NCBI GenBank assembly: GCA_934140155.1
Contig: CAKPBC010000001.1
Span: forward strand, 620,001-684,000
From: an uncultured Bacilli bacterium
Lineage (GTDB): Bacteria > Bacillota_I > Bacilli_A > RFN20 > CAG-826
Reading direction: 5' to 3'
DNA length: 64,000 bases
The translations under genes were made by a program, and so were the position numbers. Shown here piece by piece: positions 51,236 through 60,266 of this stretch. Under the pieces are notes generated by a model. The model saw nothing but the letters and a program-made list of their open reading frames with translations, did no database searches and had not been told where the DNA came from. Position 1 is the stretch's first letter. Each line of letters opens with the position of its first letter.

Positions 51236-52507
51236 ATGAAATATAAAACAAGGATTGCTGATGAATTACTAAAAATAAAATTGGAATCAAAAGGTGTCGT
51301 TGTTATTGAAGGACCTAAATGGTGTGGTAAAACTACAACCGCAACCCAATTTGCTAGAAGTGTTTTAAGAGTAGATGATCCAGCAAAAATAAACCAAAAC
51401 AAGCAAATGGCGGATATTAATCCATCAATTTTATTAAAAGGAGAAACGCCTAGATTGGTAGATGAATGGCAAATAATACCAAAAATATGGGATGCAGCAA
51501 GATATGAAATTGATAGTAGAGGATTGGAAGGACAGTTTATTTTTACCGGATCGGCTGTTCCAATTGATTCTAGTGAAATAACACATTCTGGTACAGGAAG
51601 ATTCACTTGGTTAACAATGCGTACTATGAGCCTATATGAATCTTTAGAATCAACAGGAGAAGTTAGCTTGCAAAATTTATTCTCGAAACCCATTCAAATA
51701 TCTGGAACAAACAAAATAACTTTTGACAAATTAGCTTACATAGTTTGTCGTGGTGGTTGGCCTCACGCCATTGATATGAAAGAGAGCATTGCTCTAGAAC
51801 AAGCATATGACTATTATGATGCGACTGTTAAATCAGATATTAATCGCGCTGATGAAGTAAATAAAAATCCAGAGCGAGTAAAACGTTTGATGAAATCTTA
51901 TGCTCGAAATCAAGGAACACAAATTTCAAATGCAATGCTTAGAGAAGATATCATCTCTAATGATGTTAATTCTTTAGATGAAGATACAATAGTTTTATAT
52001 ATTAATGCACTAAAAAAGATTTATGTTATAGAAGATATGCCAGCTTGGAATCCTAATTTAAGATCTAAAACTGCAATAAGAACATCTGATACAAGATATT
52101 TTGCTGATCCATCTATTGCCGTTGCAGCTTTAGGATTAGGACCAGATGATTTAAAAAATGATTTAAAAACTTTTGGCTTGCTATTTGAAACAATGTGTAT
52201 TAGAGATTTAAGAATTTATGCTAGCTCAATAAATGGTGAAGTATATCATTATAGGGATAAATCAAATTTGGAATGTGATGCTGTAATTCATTTGCGTAAT
52301 GGCCGCTATGGATTAGTGGAAATTAAACTTGGCGGAGATAAATTAATTAATGAAGCTATAAACAATTTAAAAACGCTTGCAGATAAAATTGATGATAAAA
52401 AAATGAATAAGCCAGATTTTTTGATGGTTTTGGTAGGTATTGGAGATTATGCATATAAAAGAGACGATGGTGTATATATCGTTCCTATTGGATGTTTAAA
52501 AAATTAG
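51236..52507 (+). CDS. DUF4143 AAA-type ATPase
   Basis: This 423-residue protein has Walker A G-P-K-W-C-G-K-T-T near residue 26, Walker B R-L-V-D-E-W-Q, F-T-G-S-A-V-P, a central winged-helix (about 200-270) and a C-terminal DUF4143 nuclease-like domain with L-E-C-D-A-V-I-H and L-V-E-I-K-L-G-G. The W-C-G-K-T-T subtype is distinct from that of the protein at 41876. AAGGTG precedes ATG. A monocistronic gene with repeats in its promoter. Role unknown. Confidence 0.92.
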   Translation: MKYKTRIADELLKIKLESKGVVVIEGPKWCGKTTTATQFARSVLRVDDPAKINQNKQMADINPSILLKGETPRLVDEWQIIPKIWDAARYEIDSRGLEGQFIFTGSAVPIDSSEITHSGTGRFTWLTMRTMSLYESLESTGEVSLQNLFSKPIQISGTNKITFDKLAYIVCRGGWPHAIDMKESIALEQAYDYYDATVKSDINRADEVNKNPERVKRLMKSYARNQGTQISNAMLREDIISNDVNSLDEDTIVLYINALKKIYVIEDMPAWNPNLRSKTAIRTSDTRYFADPSIAVAALGLGPDDLKNDLKTFGLLFETMCIRDLRIYASSINGEVYHYRDKSNLECDAVIHLRNGRYGLVEIKLGGDKLINEAINNLKTLADKIDDKKMNKPDFLMVLVGIGDYAYKRDDGVYIVPIGCLKN

Positions 52508-52565
52508 ATACTTTATTATTATAACTTTTATCTTTGGAAGAATAATTAAAAATAGCATAAAAGTA

Positions 52566-52594
52566 AAAAAGGCGCTTGAAATGGCGCTTTTTTT
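52566..52594 (+). terminator. Intrinsic terminator
   Basis: AAGGCGC/GCGCTTT (one wobble) with an 8-base loop and seven T ends the ATPase gene. Confidence 0.85.
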
Positions 52595-52817
52595 AAATAG
52601 CTGACGAAATAAAGAAAATTCGAAAATGTAGTATTTATTTGATAATTTATATAGGTTTATGCACTCAAATTAAAGTTATCGCTAAAACGATAAGGATTGT
52701 ATCTTTACATAGAAGAAATTTTGAGAATAATAGATTTTTATTATTAGTGGATTTTGAGATTTGAAATTCAAACGGCATTTAAATTACGAAAATAATTAGT
52801 TTCGTATATTTAAATGA

Positions 52818-52910
52818 TTTTCGTAAAATAAGCAAAATTTTCGTAAAATAAGCAAAATTTTCGTAAAATAAGCAAAATTTTCGTAAAATAAACAGAATTT
52901 TCGTAAAATT
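52818..52910 (+). repeat. 20-bp direct repeat, 4.6 copies, no gene behind it
   Basis: TTTTCGTAAAATAAGCAAAA starts at 52818, 52838, 52858, 52878 and (partial) 52898; the fourth copy has two changes. The repeats are contiguous with no spacers. The rest of 52595-53078 is AT-rich with stops in all frames and nothing I recognise. The next gene starts 170 bases later and belongs to the capsule locus. The array looks like a promoter repeat set whose gene is gone. Confidence 0.92.
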
Positions 52911-53078
52911 GTAGATACTAGAAAGTTTTAGCATCGAATTGCAATAAATAACGATTAATTGTTATTTTGAATTTAATAAATGGAATAATATTTATAGATT
53001 TAATATTGTTCATTAAATTATAATAATTTTGACTTGTTTACAAGTTAATAGTACTATTATGAGTAGAAGGAATCAAAT

Positions 53079-55526
53079 ATGGACATTTCAAAGAAAAAAA
53101 AGCAATTAGTTGTAAACAATGTATTTCTATTATCAATATTTGTTCTAATAATTTATTCACTTGGTTTTGTTATTAGAATTGGTAAGCATTCATTAATATC
53201 TAACTATTTAGGATTTAGTATACCAACCTATATTAATATTGCTTTATGTTTGATTTTATTAATATTAGTAATATTTGTTTTGATTTATAATAAAAACAAA
53301 ATAAATCCTAAGTTATCTTTGATATTTGTTTCTACCGCTATAATATATACTATTTATTTAATGCTTTATGGGCGCCTCGTTAGTGGTATCTCATATAACG
53401 AAATACTAAGTAATGTTAAGAACATTTGGATGATGTCTTTATTAGGCTTTATTTCTTTGGTTATTGTTCCGCGTATTATTACTAAAAAGAATATTAATTT
53501 TATTTTATATTTTTTAATTCTTTTATCATTTATATCAACAATATATTTTTGTATAAAAGATTTACCTGTTATTATTAAGGATTTTTTAAGTGATCATTCG
53601 TTATGGCTTTCAGCATCTTTCTATACAAATAAAAACACTTATGGAATAATACTATTTTTAGGTGTTGTTTCATCTTTATTTATAATGAATTTTAATAAAA
53701 AATTAAGATATTTATTTGTATCTTTTTACTTTGTTATTTTTATGGTTTTAGCTTATGCGAAAACTGCATTTATTTGTGCGTTAATTATATATTTATTTTT
53801 ATTTATGTATGGCGTTTTACACATAAAAAAGACATGGAAAAAAGTAACGATTTTATTATCTATTGCTTTTGTTTTAATTATTTTAGGATTAATAATATCT
53901 GATATTACTCCAATAAAATTACCAAGTAATATTAAGAATTATTTATCTAAATTAGTTTATTCATCTAAAACACTTACATCAAGAATTCAAGAATTTGTAA
54001 AATCAATCGCGGGATTAAATTATAAAAACATCTATATGGGTGTTGGTTATGAAAGTGCCTTAGCATTAGTTAAAGAATATTCTGGTTATGATGCTTTCCA
54101 TACTGCATATAACCAAGATCTCCTTAGTGGTGGTATTTTAATGACTATTTTAAAATTATTAGCTATTATTTATATATTAAAATGCATTCACCAACTTAAA
54201 CATCAAAATAAATCATCATATATTTTGCTATTGGGAACATTTGTTTCTTATATGTTTTATTCTTTATGTGAATCAATATTATTATTTGACTGGGCATTCT
54301 TATCTTTTGCTATTACTTTATTAGTTTGTGTTATTCCAATAAGTAGTAAATATCATTTGAATATTGTTAATGTATTAGTAAAAAAAGAATCACCAAAACA
54401 TATTGCTTTTGTTACATCTATATATCCAAGTAATGATAAAAAGTGGTATGGAATATATTTACATGATTATGCTTTAGCTATTAAAAAACTTGGATATGAT
54501 ATAAGTGTTATTAAAATTAGCGAAGAAGATAAAAAAGACGAAGTATATGAAGGAATTAATATTCATTATGTTAAATATAAAAATAAATTTGTTCATAAAC
54601 TAATGTTACCTTTAGGCATTAAATTTAAATTAGATTTAAAAGCAACAATAGAAACTTATGATATTGATACAGCGTTTATCCATTTTTATCCAGTTGCTTT
54701 TCAAAATGTAATTATTGATTATTTGCATGAATCTAATATTAAAGTAATTCATTATTTGCATTCTCGTAATATATTTAAAAGAATAGATGAAAAACATCCA
54801 TTATTCCGTAAAATATATTTAAATCCAATATACAAAAAAGCATATAAGAAATGCGACGAAATTATTTGTGTCTCTGAACTTGTTAAAAAAGATTTATTAA
54901 GTAAGTTACCAAAATATAAAAATGCACATGTAATTTATAATGGATGTAGTGATATGTTTATTAATACTCAACCGCCTAAATTCGTTAACAAAACGAATAA
55001 TTTTAATATCATAACTGTTGGTAATATGTATTCTATCAAAGGATATAGATATATTATTGAAGCACTTCATAAAATAAAAGAAGAATTACCAAATATCAAT
55101 TTCAAATGGACTATTGTTGGTAATGGTATAGAATATAACAAAAATATTAAATTGATAAATGATTATAATTTAACTAATAATGTTAAAATCATTAAAGAAT
55201 TAAATCAACCTCAATTATTAGAAAAGCTTAAAAATAATGACATTTTCATTATGCCTTCATTTTATGAAGCGTTAGGTATTGTATATTTAGAGGCTATGAA
55301 TGTTGGATTAATTACAATTGGATGCACTAATCAAGGAATAAGAGAAATATTTGATACAAAATCAATGCAATTTGTTGATGAAAGAAATGTTACACAAATT
55401 GTATTACTTTTAGAACATATTTTTAATAATTACGCAAGTTATGAATTGTTAAGAAAAAACGCTAAGAATGTTAGCCAAAAATTTAGTTGGGAAAATGCAG
55501 CGAAAGAATTGGAAAAGTATATTTAA
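53079..55526 (+). CDS. Fusion: Wzy/O-antigen-ligase-like polymerase plus GT4 glycosyltransferase
   Basis: This 815-residue protein has about ten membrane helices in residues 1-430, with a large extracellular loop (about 285-355) as in Wzy/WaaL proteins. From about residue 439 a complete GT4 domain follows (H-I-A-F-V-T-S-I-Y-P-S ... G-N-M-Y-S-I-K-G-Y-R-Y ... F-Y-E-A-L-G-I-V-Y-L-E-A-M). Polymerase and transferase are normally separate. The GT would face the cytoplasm. It opens the polysaccharide region but has its own terminator. Confidence 0.85.
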   Translation: MDISKKKKQLVVNNVFLLSIFVLIIYSLGFVIRIGKHSLISNYLGFSIPTYINIALCLILLILVIFVLIYNKNKINPKLSLIFVSTAIIYTIYLMLYGRLVSGISYNEILSNVKNIWMMSLLGFISLVIVPRIITKKNINFILYFLILLSFISTIYFCIKDLPVIIKDFLSDHSLWLSASFYTNKNTYGIILFLGVVSSLFIMNFNKKLRYLFVSFYFVIFMVLAYAKTAFICALIIYLFLFMYGVLHIKKTWKKVTILLSIAFVLIILGLIISDITPIKLPSNIKNYLSKLVYSSKTLTSRIQEFVKSIAGLNYKNIYMGVGYESALALVKEYSGYDAFHTAYNQDLLSGGILMTILKLLAIIYILKCIHQLKHQNKSSYILLLGTFVSYMFYSLCESILLFDWAFLSFAITLLVCVIPISSKYHLNIVNVLVKKESPKHIAFVTSIYPSNDKKWYGIYLHDYALAIKKLGYDISVIKISEEDKKDEVYEGINIHYVKYKNKFVHKLMLPLGIKFKLDLKATIETYDIDTAFIHFYPVAFQNVIIDYLHESNIKVIHYLHSRNIFKRIDEKHPLFRKIYLNPIYKKAYKKCDEIICVSELVKKDLLSKLPKYKNAHVIYNGCSDMFINTQPPKFVNKTNNFNIITVGNMYSIKGYRYIIEALHKIKEELPNINFKWTIVGNGIEYNKNIKLINDYNLTNNVKIIKELNQPQLLEKLKNNDIFIMPSFYEALGIVYLEAMNVGLITIGCTNQGIREIFDTKSMQFVDERNVTQIVLLLEHIFNNYASYELLRKNAKNVSQKFSWENAAKELEKYI

Positions 55527-55545
55527 TTATTAAAAAAAGTTATAA

Positions 55546-55573
55546 AATGCACTGATTTTTAATTGCATTTTTG
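55546..55573 (+). terminator. Probable terminator
   Basis: AAATGCA/TGCATTT with a 13-base loop and five T follows the fusion gene. Confidence 0.65.
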
Positions 55574-55612
55574 TGAAACCTCTACCAAAAGTGGGATAAA
55601 TGTACTTATAAT

Positions 55613-55642
55613 TTGACAAAACATACTACATAGTAGTATATT
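55613..55642 (+). promoter_or_regulatory. Capsule operon promoter with palindrome in its spacer
   Basis: TTGACA (55613) and TATATT (55637) are 18 bases apart; the spacer holds TACTAC-ATA-GTAGTA (55624-55638), a likely repressor site. The leader before the first gene is about 120 bases. Confidence 0.6.
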
Positions 55643-55665
55643 TAATTGAAAGGTGAATTGCTATA

Positions 55666-55728
55666 ACTACAAATAGCATTTTTCTTTACTCGTTTTTTAT
55701 AATATTAACTATCTTGGTAATTTGTAGT
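55666..55728 (+). repeat. Inverted repeat ACTACAAAT/ATTTGTAGT in the capsule leader
   Basis: Perfect 9-base arms at 55666-55674 and 55720-55728 enclose 45 bases of T-rich sequence. Located in the untranslated leader, it may fold in RNA and control read-through. No match to a known leader element. Confidence 0.45.
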
Positions 55729-55768
55729 ATTAATCTAAGATAAATACTTCACGATTGGAGCGAATTTC

Positions 55769-56524
55769 ATGAATCAACAAAAAGAATTATATGAAGATGT
55801 ATCAACTGGAAATGTTGGCGTTGCTACAAAAGAAAAAGAACATAATGAAGTAGAATATAATGAAGAAGTACCATATAAATTAAAAAAATCACAAAAAGTA
55901 TATATATTTTTTAAATCAATAATTGATTGGATTATTGCCTTTTTAACATTGGTTGTTTTATCGCCATTTTGGATTATATTGGCCATTGTTATTAGAATAG
56001 ATTCAAAAGGACCTGCAATCTTTAAACATAGTAGAATTGGTAAGAATGGTAAAAAGTTTAAATGTTGGAAATGGCGTAGTATGTCCACTAATGCGCCTAA
56101 ACATATTGCAAGTCGCGATTTTAATGATGCTGATTCTTATATTACAAAAGTTGGTGCTTTTATTCGTAAAACTTCTATTGATGAATTTGCGCAACTATTT
56201 AATATTCTAACTTTTAAAATGGCTTTAATAGGATATCGTCCTTTAGTTGAAAAAGAAAAAGAAATTGATGAATTAAGAAAAGAAAGAGGAATATATCAAA
56301 TTAAACCTGGAATCACTGGCTGGGCTCAAGTTCATGGTAGAGATTTAGTCACTAATGAACAAAAGGCTGGTTTGGATGAATATTATTTAAAACATATGTC
56401 TTTATGGCTTGATATAAAAATTTTCTTTTTAACTATAAAAAAGATTTTTAAAAGATCTGACATTAAAGAAGGAAGTATTCAAGAAGAAATTGATAATTCA
56501 AAAGAGGTGGCAATAAATGAATAA
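55769..56524 (+). CDS. Initiating sugar transferase (undecaprenyl-phosphate phosphoglycosyltransferase)
   Basis: This 251-residue protein has one membrane segment near 50-75 and the bacterial sugar transferase domain: K-G-P-A-I-F-K-H-S-R-I-G, W-K-W-R-S-M, D-E-F-A-Q-L-F-N, G-Y-R-P-L-V and P-G-I-T-G-W-A-Q-V-H-G-R. It moves a sugar-1-phosphate onto undecaprenyl phosphate, the first step of repeat-unit assembly. A preceding polar tail of 45 residues is unusual. It overlaps the next gene by eight bases. Confidence 0.93.
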   Translation: MNQQKELYEDVSTGNVGVATKEKEHNEVEYNEEVPYKLKKSQKVYIFFKSIIDWIIAFLTLVVLSPFWIILAIVIRIDSKGPAIFKHSRIGKNGKKFKCWKWRSMSTNAPKHIASRDFNDADSYITKVGAFIRKTSIDEFAQLFNILTFKMALIGYRPLVEKEKEIDELRKERGIYQIKPGITGWAQVHGRDLVTNEQKAGLDEYYLKHMSLWLDIKIFFLTIKKIFKRSDIKEGSIQEEIDNSKEVAINE

Positions 56525-57290
56525 TGATTTACCGCTAGTATCTATTATAATGCCTGCATATAATTCAAAAGATTATATATCAAATTCAGTAAAATCAGTT
56601 TTAATGCAAACTTATAGAAATTTTGAATTACTAATTATTGATGATTGTTCAACAGATGGAACAATGAAAGAAATAGAAAATTTATCAGACCAAAGAGTTA
56701 AAATAATCAAGAATGAAAAAAATATGGGCGCGGCTTTTTCTAGAAACACTGGTATAAAATACGCTAAAGGAAAATACATAGCTTTTCTTGATAGCGATGA
56801 TGAATGGAATGTAACTAAATTAGAAAAACAAGTTGCTTTTATGCGTGATAATAATTATTATTTCTCATACACTAAATATCAAGAAAATAGATTGTTGAAA
56901 AATGAAATATTAATCATCTCTGGGCCTAAAAAAATAACGAAATATAAATTAAATAAAGCTGATTGGATAGGATGTTTAACTGCTATGTATGATGTTGAGC
57001 ATATTGGTAAAATATCAATACCATTACTAAAAAGTAGAAATGATTATGCGATGTGGCTAAAAATTATAGAAAAATGTGACTGCTATTTACTAGATGAAAC
57101 ATTGGCTTATTACAACCATCGTAGTGGTACTATTTCTTCTAAATCTTTATTTAACAAATTAAAAGCCACTCAATTGCTATTTAAGACCGTTCAAAATAAA
57201 AATGGTTTTGTGGCTTGGATGAAAGCATTTAGATGTGCTGTATGGTCTATTTTAAAAAAGATAAAATTCGAAAAGAAAATAAAAAAGTAA
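56517..57290 (+). CDS. Glycosyltransferase family 2
   Basis: This 257-residue GT-A enzyme has V-S-I-I-M-P-A-Y-N, I-I-D-D-C-S-T-D-G-T, and F-L-D-S-D-D-E-W, the nucleotide-sugar/metal site. It probably adds one sugar of the repeat unit. It overlaps the sugar transferase gene. Confidence 0.92.
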   Translation: MNNDLPLVSIIMPAYNSKDYISNSVKSVLMQTYRNFELLIIDDCSTDGTMKEIENLSDQRVKIIKNEKNMGAAFSRNTGIKYAKGKYIAFLDSDDEWNVTKLEKQVAFMRDNNYYFSYTKYQENRLLKNEILIISGPKKITKYKLNKADWIGCLTAMYDVEHIGKISIPLLKSRNDYAMWLKIIEKCDCYLLDETLAYYNHRSGTISSKSLFNKLKATQLLFKTVQNKNGFVAWMKAFRCAVWSILKKIKFEKKIKK

Positions 57291-57299
57291 GGTGAAATT

Positions 57300-58118
57300 A
57301 TGTGCAAAAATGTTATAAGTAATTTTGCTATGATTGTTGTTAGTTGTGATAATTATTCAGATTTAGTTAATACATTTTTTAATCTACAAAAAAAATATAT
57401 GTCATGGTTTAATAATAATATATATTTAATAAATGAAACGACAGAGTTTTATGATATAAATGCAATTCAAATACATGTTGGAAAAGATGTAAATTGGACT
57501 AAAAAAGTAGAGATTGCTTTAAATCAAATTAAAGAAGATTACTTATTGTTTATGCTAGAAGATTATTTTATTGGAAATGATGTAAATGAAAATTATATAT
57601 CAAGCGCTGTAGATATTATGAAAAAGAATAACCTAAAATATTATCGAATTACAGCAATTCCGAGTAGTAATAAAAAAAGCAAATATGCAGATTATTTATC
57701 AGCAATTCCTAATAATCTTCGCTATGGTATTAATTTGCAATGTGCAATTTTTAGAAAAGATTTTTTATATGAAATAATTAAAGGCAAAGATAGAAATGCT
57801 TGGCAAGCAGAAACGGATTTGTTAAAAAAAATTGGAAAAAAATATGAATTTAATATTGATGGATGTGTTTTAGATAATAGAAATATCATAGATATACATA
57901 ACGGAGTTATTAAAGGCAAGTTTGTTCCATCCACAATCAAATTTTTTAAAAAAAAGGGAATTTTGATATCTAATAAAAATAGAAAAACATTATCTTGTTT
58001 GGAAGTGTTTTCAATTAAGTTGAAAAAATTCATAGGAAAGTTAATACCACAAAGTTTGATTCCAAAATTAAAAAAAACATTAAAAAAATTTGGATTTAAA
58101 TTTGTTTCAGACAATTAG
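57300..58118 (+). CDS. Putative glycosyltransferase, capsule type
   Basis: This 272-residue protein has a GT-A-like start (F-A-M-I-V-V-S-C-D-N-Y-S-D-L) and F-M-L-E-D-Y-F-I in place of the usual D-x-D, then C-A-I-F-R-K. I infer a transferase of a lesser-known family from these and its position between two others. A basic C-terminal region could associate with membrane. Confidence 0.6.
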   Translation: MCKNVISNFAMIVVSCDNYSDLVNTFFNLQKKYMSWFNNNIYLINETTEFYDINAIQIHVGKDVNWTKKVEIALNQIKEDYLLFMLEDYFIGNDVNENYISSAVDIMKKNNLKYYRITAIPSSNKKSKYADYLSAIPNNLRYGINLQCAIFRKDFLYEIIKGKDRNAWQAETDLLKKIGKKYEFNIDGCVLDNRNIIDIHNGVIKGKFVPSTIKFFKKKGILISNKNRKTLSCLEVFSIKLKKFIGKLIPQSLIPKLKKTLKKFGFKFVSDN

Positions 58119-58151
58119 CGAGCTTATTAAAATAAAGTGATGGTGATTTAA

Positions 58152-59183
58152 TTGAAAATATTTTTGATTGGTGCTTTTGGTTTTAATGATGTAAAAAAGT
58201 ATTGTGGCGGACAGCCTGTAAAAAGTAGAGAATTATACTCTTTGCTAGTAGACAATTTTACAGAGGCTAGCATTCTGTACAATGATACCTATGCTTGGAA
58301 AAAAAATCCATTGTTATTTCTTATCAAAACAATTCGACTGATAAAAAAAGCTGATATAATTATTATTTTGCCAGCACAAAATGGTTTGAAAGTTCTTTCA
58401 AGATTAGTAAAAATATTCAAAAGAAAAAATACGAAAGTTTTTTATGATGTAATAGGAGGATGGCTACCAGATTATTTGCTTGAAAGTAAAGAAACTTTAA
58501 ATAATTTAAAGCGTTTTAATGGAATATGGGTAGAAACACCAACTATGCAGAAAAAACTTAATGTATTAGGGTTAAATAATGTAGAAACAATACCGAATTT
58601 TAAAAACCTACCATTTGTAAAAGAATATTGCGGCTTCAATAATATATTTCAAGTGTGTACTTTTTCAAGAGTTTCTTATAGCAAAGGCGTGGAAGATGCT
58701 ATTTCAGCGGTATCTTCTTTAAGCAAATTAGGTATAAGAATAAAACTTGATATTTATGGCCCAATAGAGGAAAAGTATAAAGAAAAATTTGATAAAGTTT
58801 TAAAAGAAAATGATTCTACATTTATTAATTATAAAGGAATTGTTGATGCATCTAAAAGTACAGAAATTATTAGCAAGTACAACGCCCTACTATTTCCAAC
58901 ATTTTATGAAGGTGAAGGATTCGCAGGTACATTAATTGATGCTATGTTTTCAGGAGTTCCGGTTATTGCTAGTGATTGGAGATATAATTGTGATATAATT
59001 AAAAATGGGTTTAATGGCTTGATTTTTAAAACAAGAGATGTTGATGATTTAATTTCTAAAATTAAAATTTTGGTTTATGATCCGAAACTATGCATCTTAA
59101 TTCATGATAATTGTCTAAAAGAAGCTAAAAAATATACAAAAGAATCAGTTTTACTGATGATATCAAATGAATTTAAGGATTAA
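58152..59183 (+). CDS. Glycosyltransferase family 4
   Basis: This 343-residue GT-B enzyme has the N-terminal G-A-F-G-F-N-D...G-G-Q-P-V-K-S-R and the C-terminal donor domain with F-S-R-V-S-Y-S-K-G-V-E-D and F-P-T-F-Y-E-G-E-G-F-A-G-T-L-I-D-A-M. The start is TTG 58152 with GGTGA six bases before; no ATG fits without loss of the first strand. Confidence 0.88.
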   Translation: MKIFLIGAFGFNDVKKYCGGQPVKSRELYSLLVDNFTEASILYNDTYAWKKNPLLFLIKTIRLIKKADIIIILPAQNGLKVLSRLVKIFKRKNTKVFYDVIGGWLPDYLLESKETLNNLKRFNGIWVETPTMQKKLNVLGLNNVETIPNFKNLPFVKEYCGFNNIFQVCTFSRVSYSKGVEDAISAVSSLSKLGIRIKLDIYGPIEEKYKEKFDKVLKENDSTFINYKGIVDASKSTEIISKYNALLFPTFYEGEGFAGTLIDAMFSGVPVIASDWRYNCDIIKNGFNGLIFKTRDVDDLISKIKILVYDPKLCILIHDNCLKEAKKYTKESVLLMISNEFKD

Positions 59184-59207
59184 TTGTTAAAAAGGAGATA
59201 AAATAGT

Positions 59208-60254
59208 ATGAGTATTTTTAAAGACAAAACATTAATGATTACAGGAGGTACTGGTTCATTTGGTAATGCAGTACTACACAGATTCTTAACATCAGATATT
59301 AAGGAAATTAGAATATTATCTCGTGATGAAAAGAAACAAGATGATATGAGACATAATTTCCAATTAAAATATCCAGAATACGTTAATAAGATTAAATTTT
59401 ATATTGGAGATGTTCGTGACTATAATTCTATAGTCGGAGCATTTAGAGGTGTAGATTATGTTTTCCATGCTGCAGCTTTAAAACAAGTTCCTTCTTGTGA
59501 ATTCTTTCCTATTGAAGCTGTTAAGACTAATGTATTAGGATCAAATAATGTTATTAGTGCATGTGTAGAAAATCATGTTAAGAAAGCAATATTCTTATCT
59601 ACTGATAAAGCAGCTTATCCAATTAATGCTATGGGTATGACCAAAGCATTAATGGAAAAGAATGTTATCGCAAGAAGTAGACAAATGCAAGAAGGAGATC
59701 CAGTACTTTGCTTAACTAGATATGGTAATGTAATGGCTTCTAGAGGTTCTGTTATACCTTTATTCTGTGATCAAATAGCGGAAGGTAAAAAATTAACTAT
59801 CACTAATCCAGATATGACTAGATTTATGATGACATTAGAAGATGCAGTTGATTTAGTATTATATGCTTTTGAACATGGTGCACAAGGTGATTTATTTGTT
59901 CAAAAAGCACCTGCTGCTACAATTGAAACATTAGCAAAAGCAGTACTTGAACTTAAAGGTTCTGATGTTGGCTATCAAATAATTGGTACAAGACATGGAG
60001 AAAAACTCTATGAAGTATTAGTAACAACTGAAGAAATGTTAAGAGCGGAATCATTACCAGGATTCTATAGAATTCATGCTGATAATAGAACGCTTAACTA
60101 TGATAACTTCTTTACTAAAGGTAATAAAAAGTTAGAAAGTAATAATCAATATACTTCTCATAATACTGAAAGACTTGATGTTGAAGGTATGAAGAAGTTA
60201 TTGATGAAGTTACCTTTATTTAACAAAGATATTGAAGATTATTTACCTAGATAG
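59208..60254 (+). CDS. capE: CapE-type UDP-N-acetylglucosamine 4,6-dehydratase
   Basis: This 348-residue extended SDR has T-G-G-T-G-S-F-G, S-T-D-K-A-A-Y-P and M-G-M-T-K in place of the usual Y-x-x-x-K, a known trait of the inverting CapE/FnlA group. It makes the 4-keto-6-deoxy intermediate that starts L-FucNAc synthesis. With capF and capG it forms the S. aureus type 5/8-like set. AAGGAG precedes ATG. Confidence 0.93.
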   Translation: MSIFKDKTLMITGGTGSFGNAVLHRFLTSDIKEIRILSRDEKKQDDMRHNFQLKYPEYVNKIKFYIGDVRDYNSIVGAFRGVDYVFHAAALKQVPSCEFFPIEAVKTNVLGSNNVISACVENHVKKAIFLSTDKAAYPINAMGMTKALMEKNVIARSRQMQEGDPVLCLTRYGNVMASRGSVIPLFCDQIAEGKKLTITNPDMTRFMMTLEDAVDLVLYAFEHGAQGDLFVQKAPAATIETLAKAVLELKGSDVGYQIIGTRHGEKLYEVLVTTEEMLRAESLPGFYRIHADNRTLNYDNFFTKGNKKLESNNQYTSHNTERLDVEGMKKLLMKLPLFNKDIEDYLPR

Positions 60255-60266
60255 GAAGACGAGTCA

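Noticed and set aside
52818..52910. Possible CRISPR array
   Set aside because: The 20-bp units are contiguous with no unique spacers and no cas genes are nearby; it is a plain tandem repeat.
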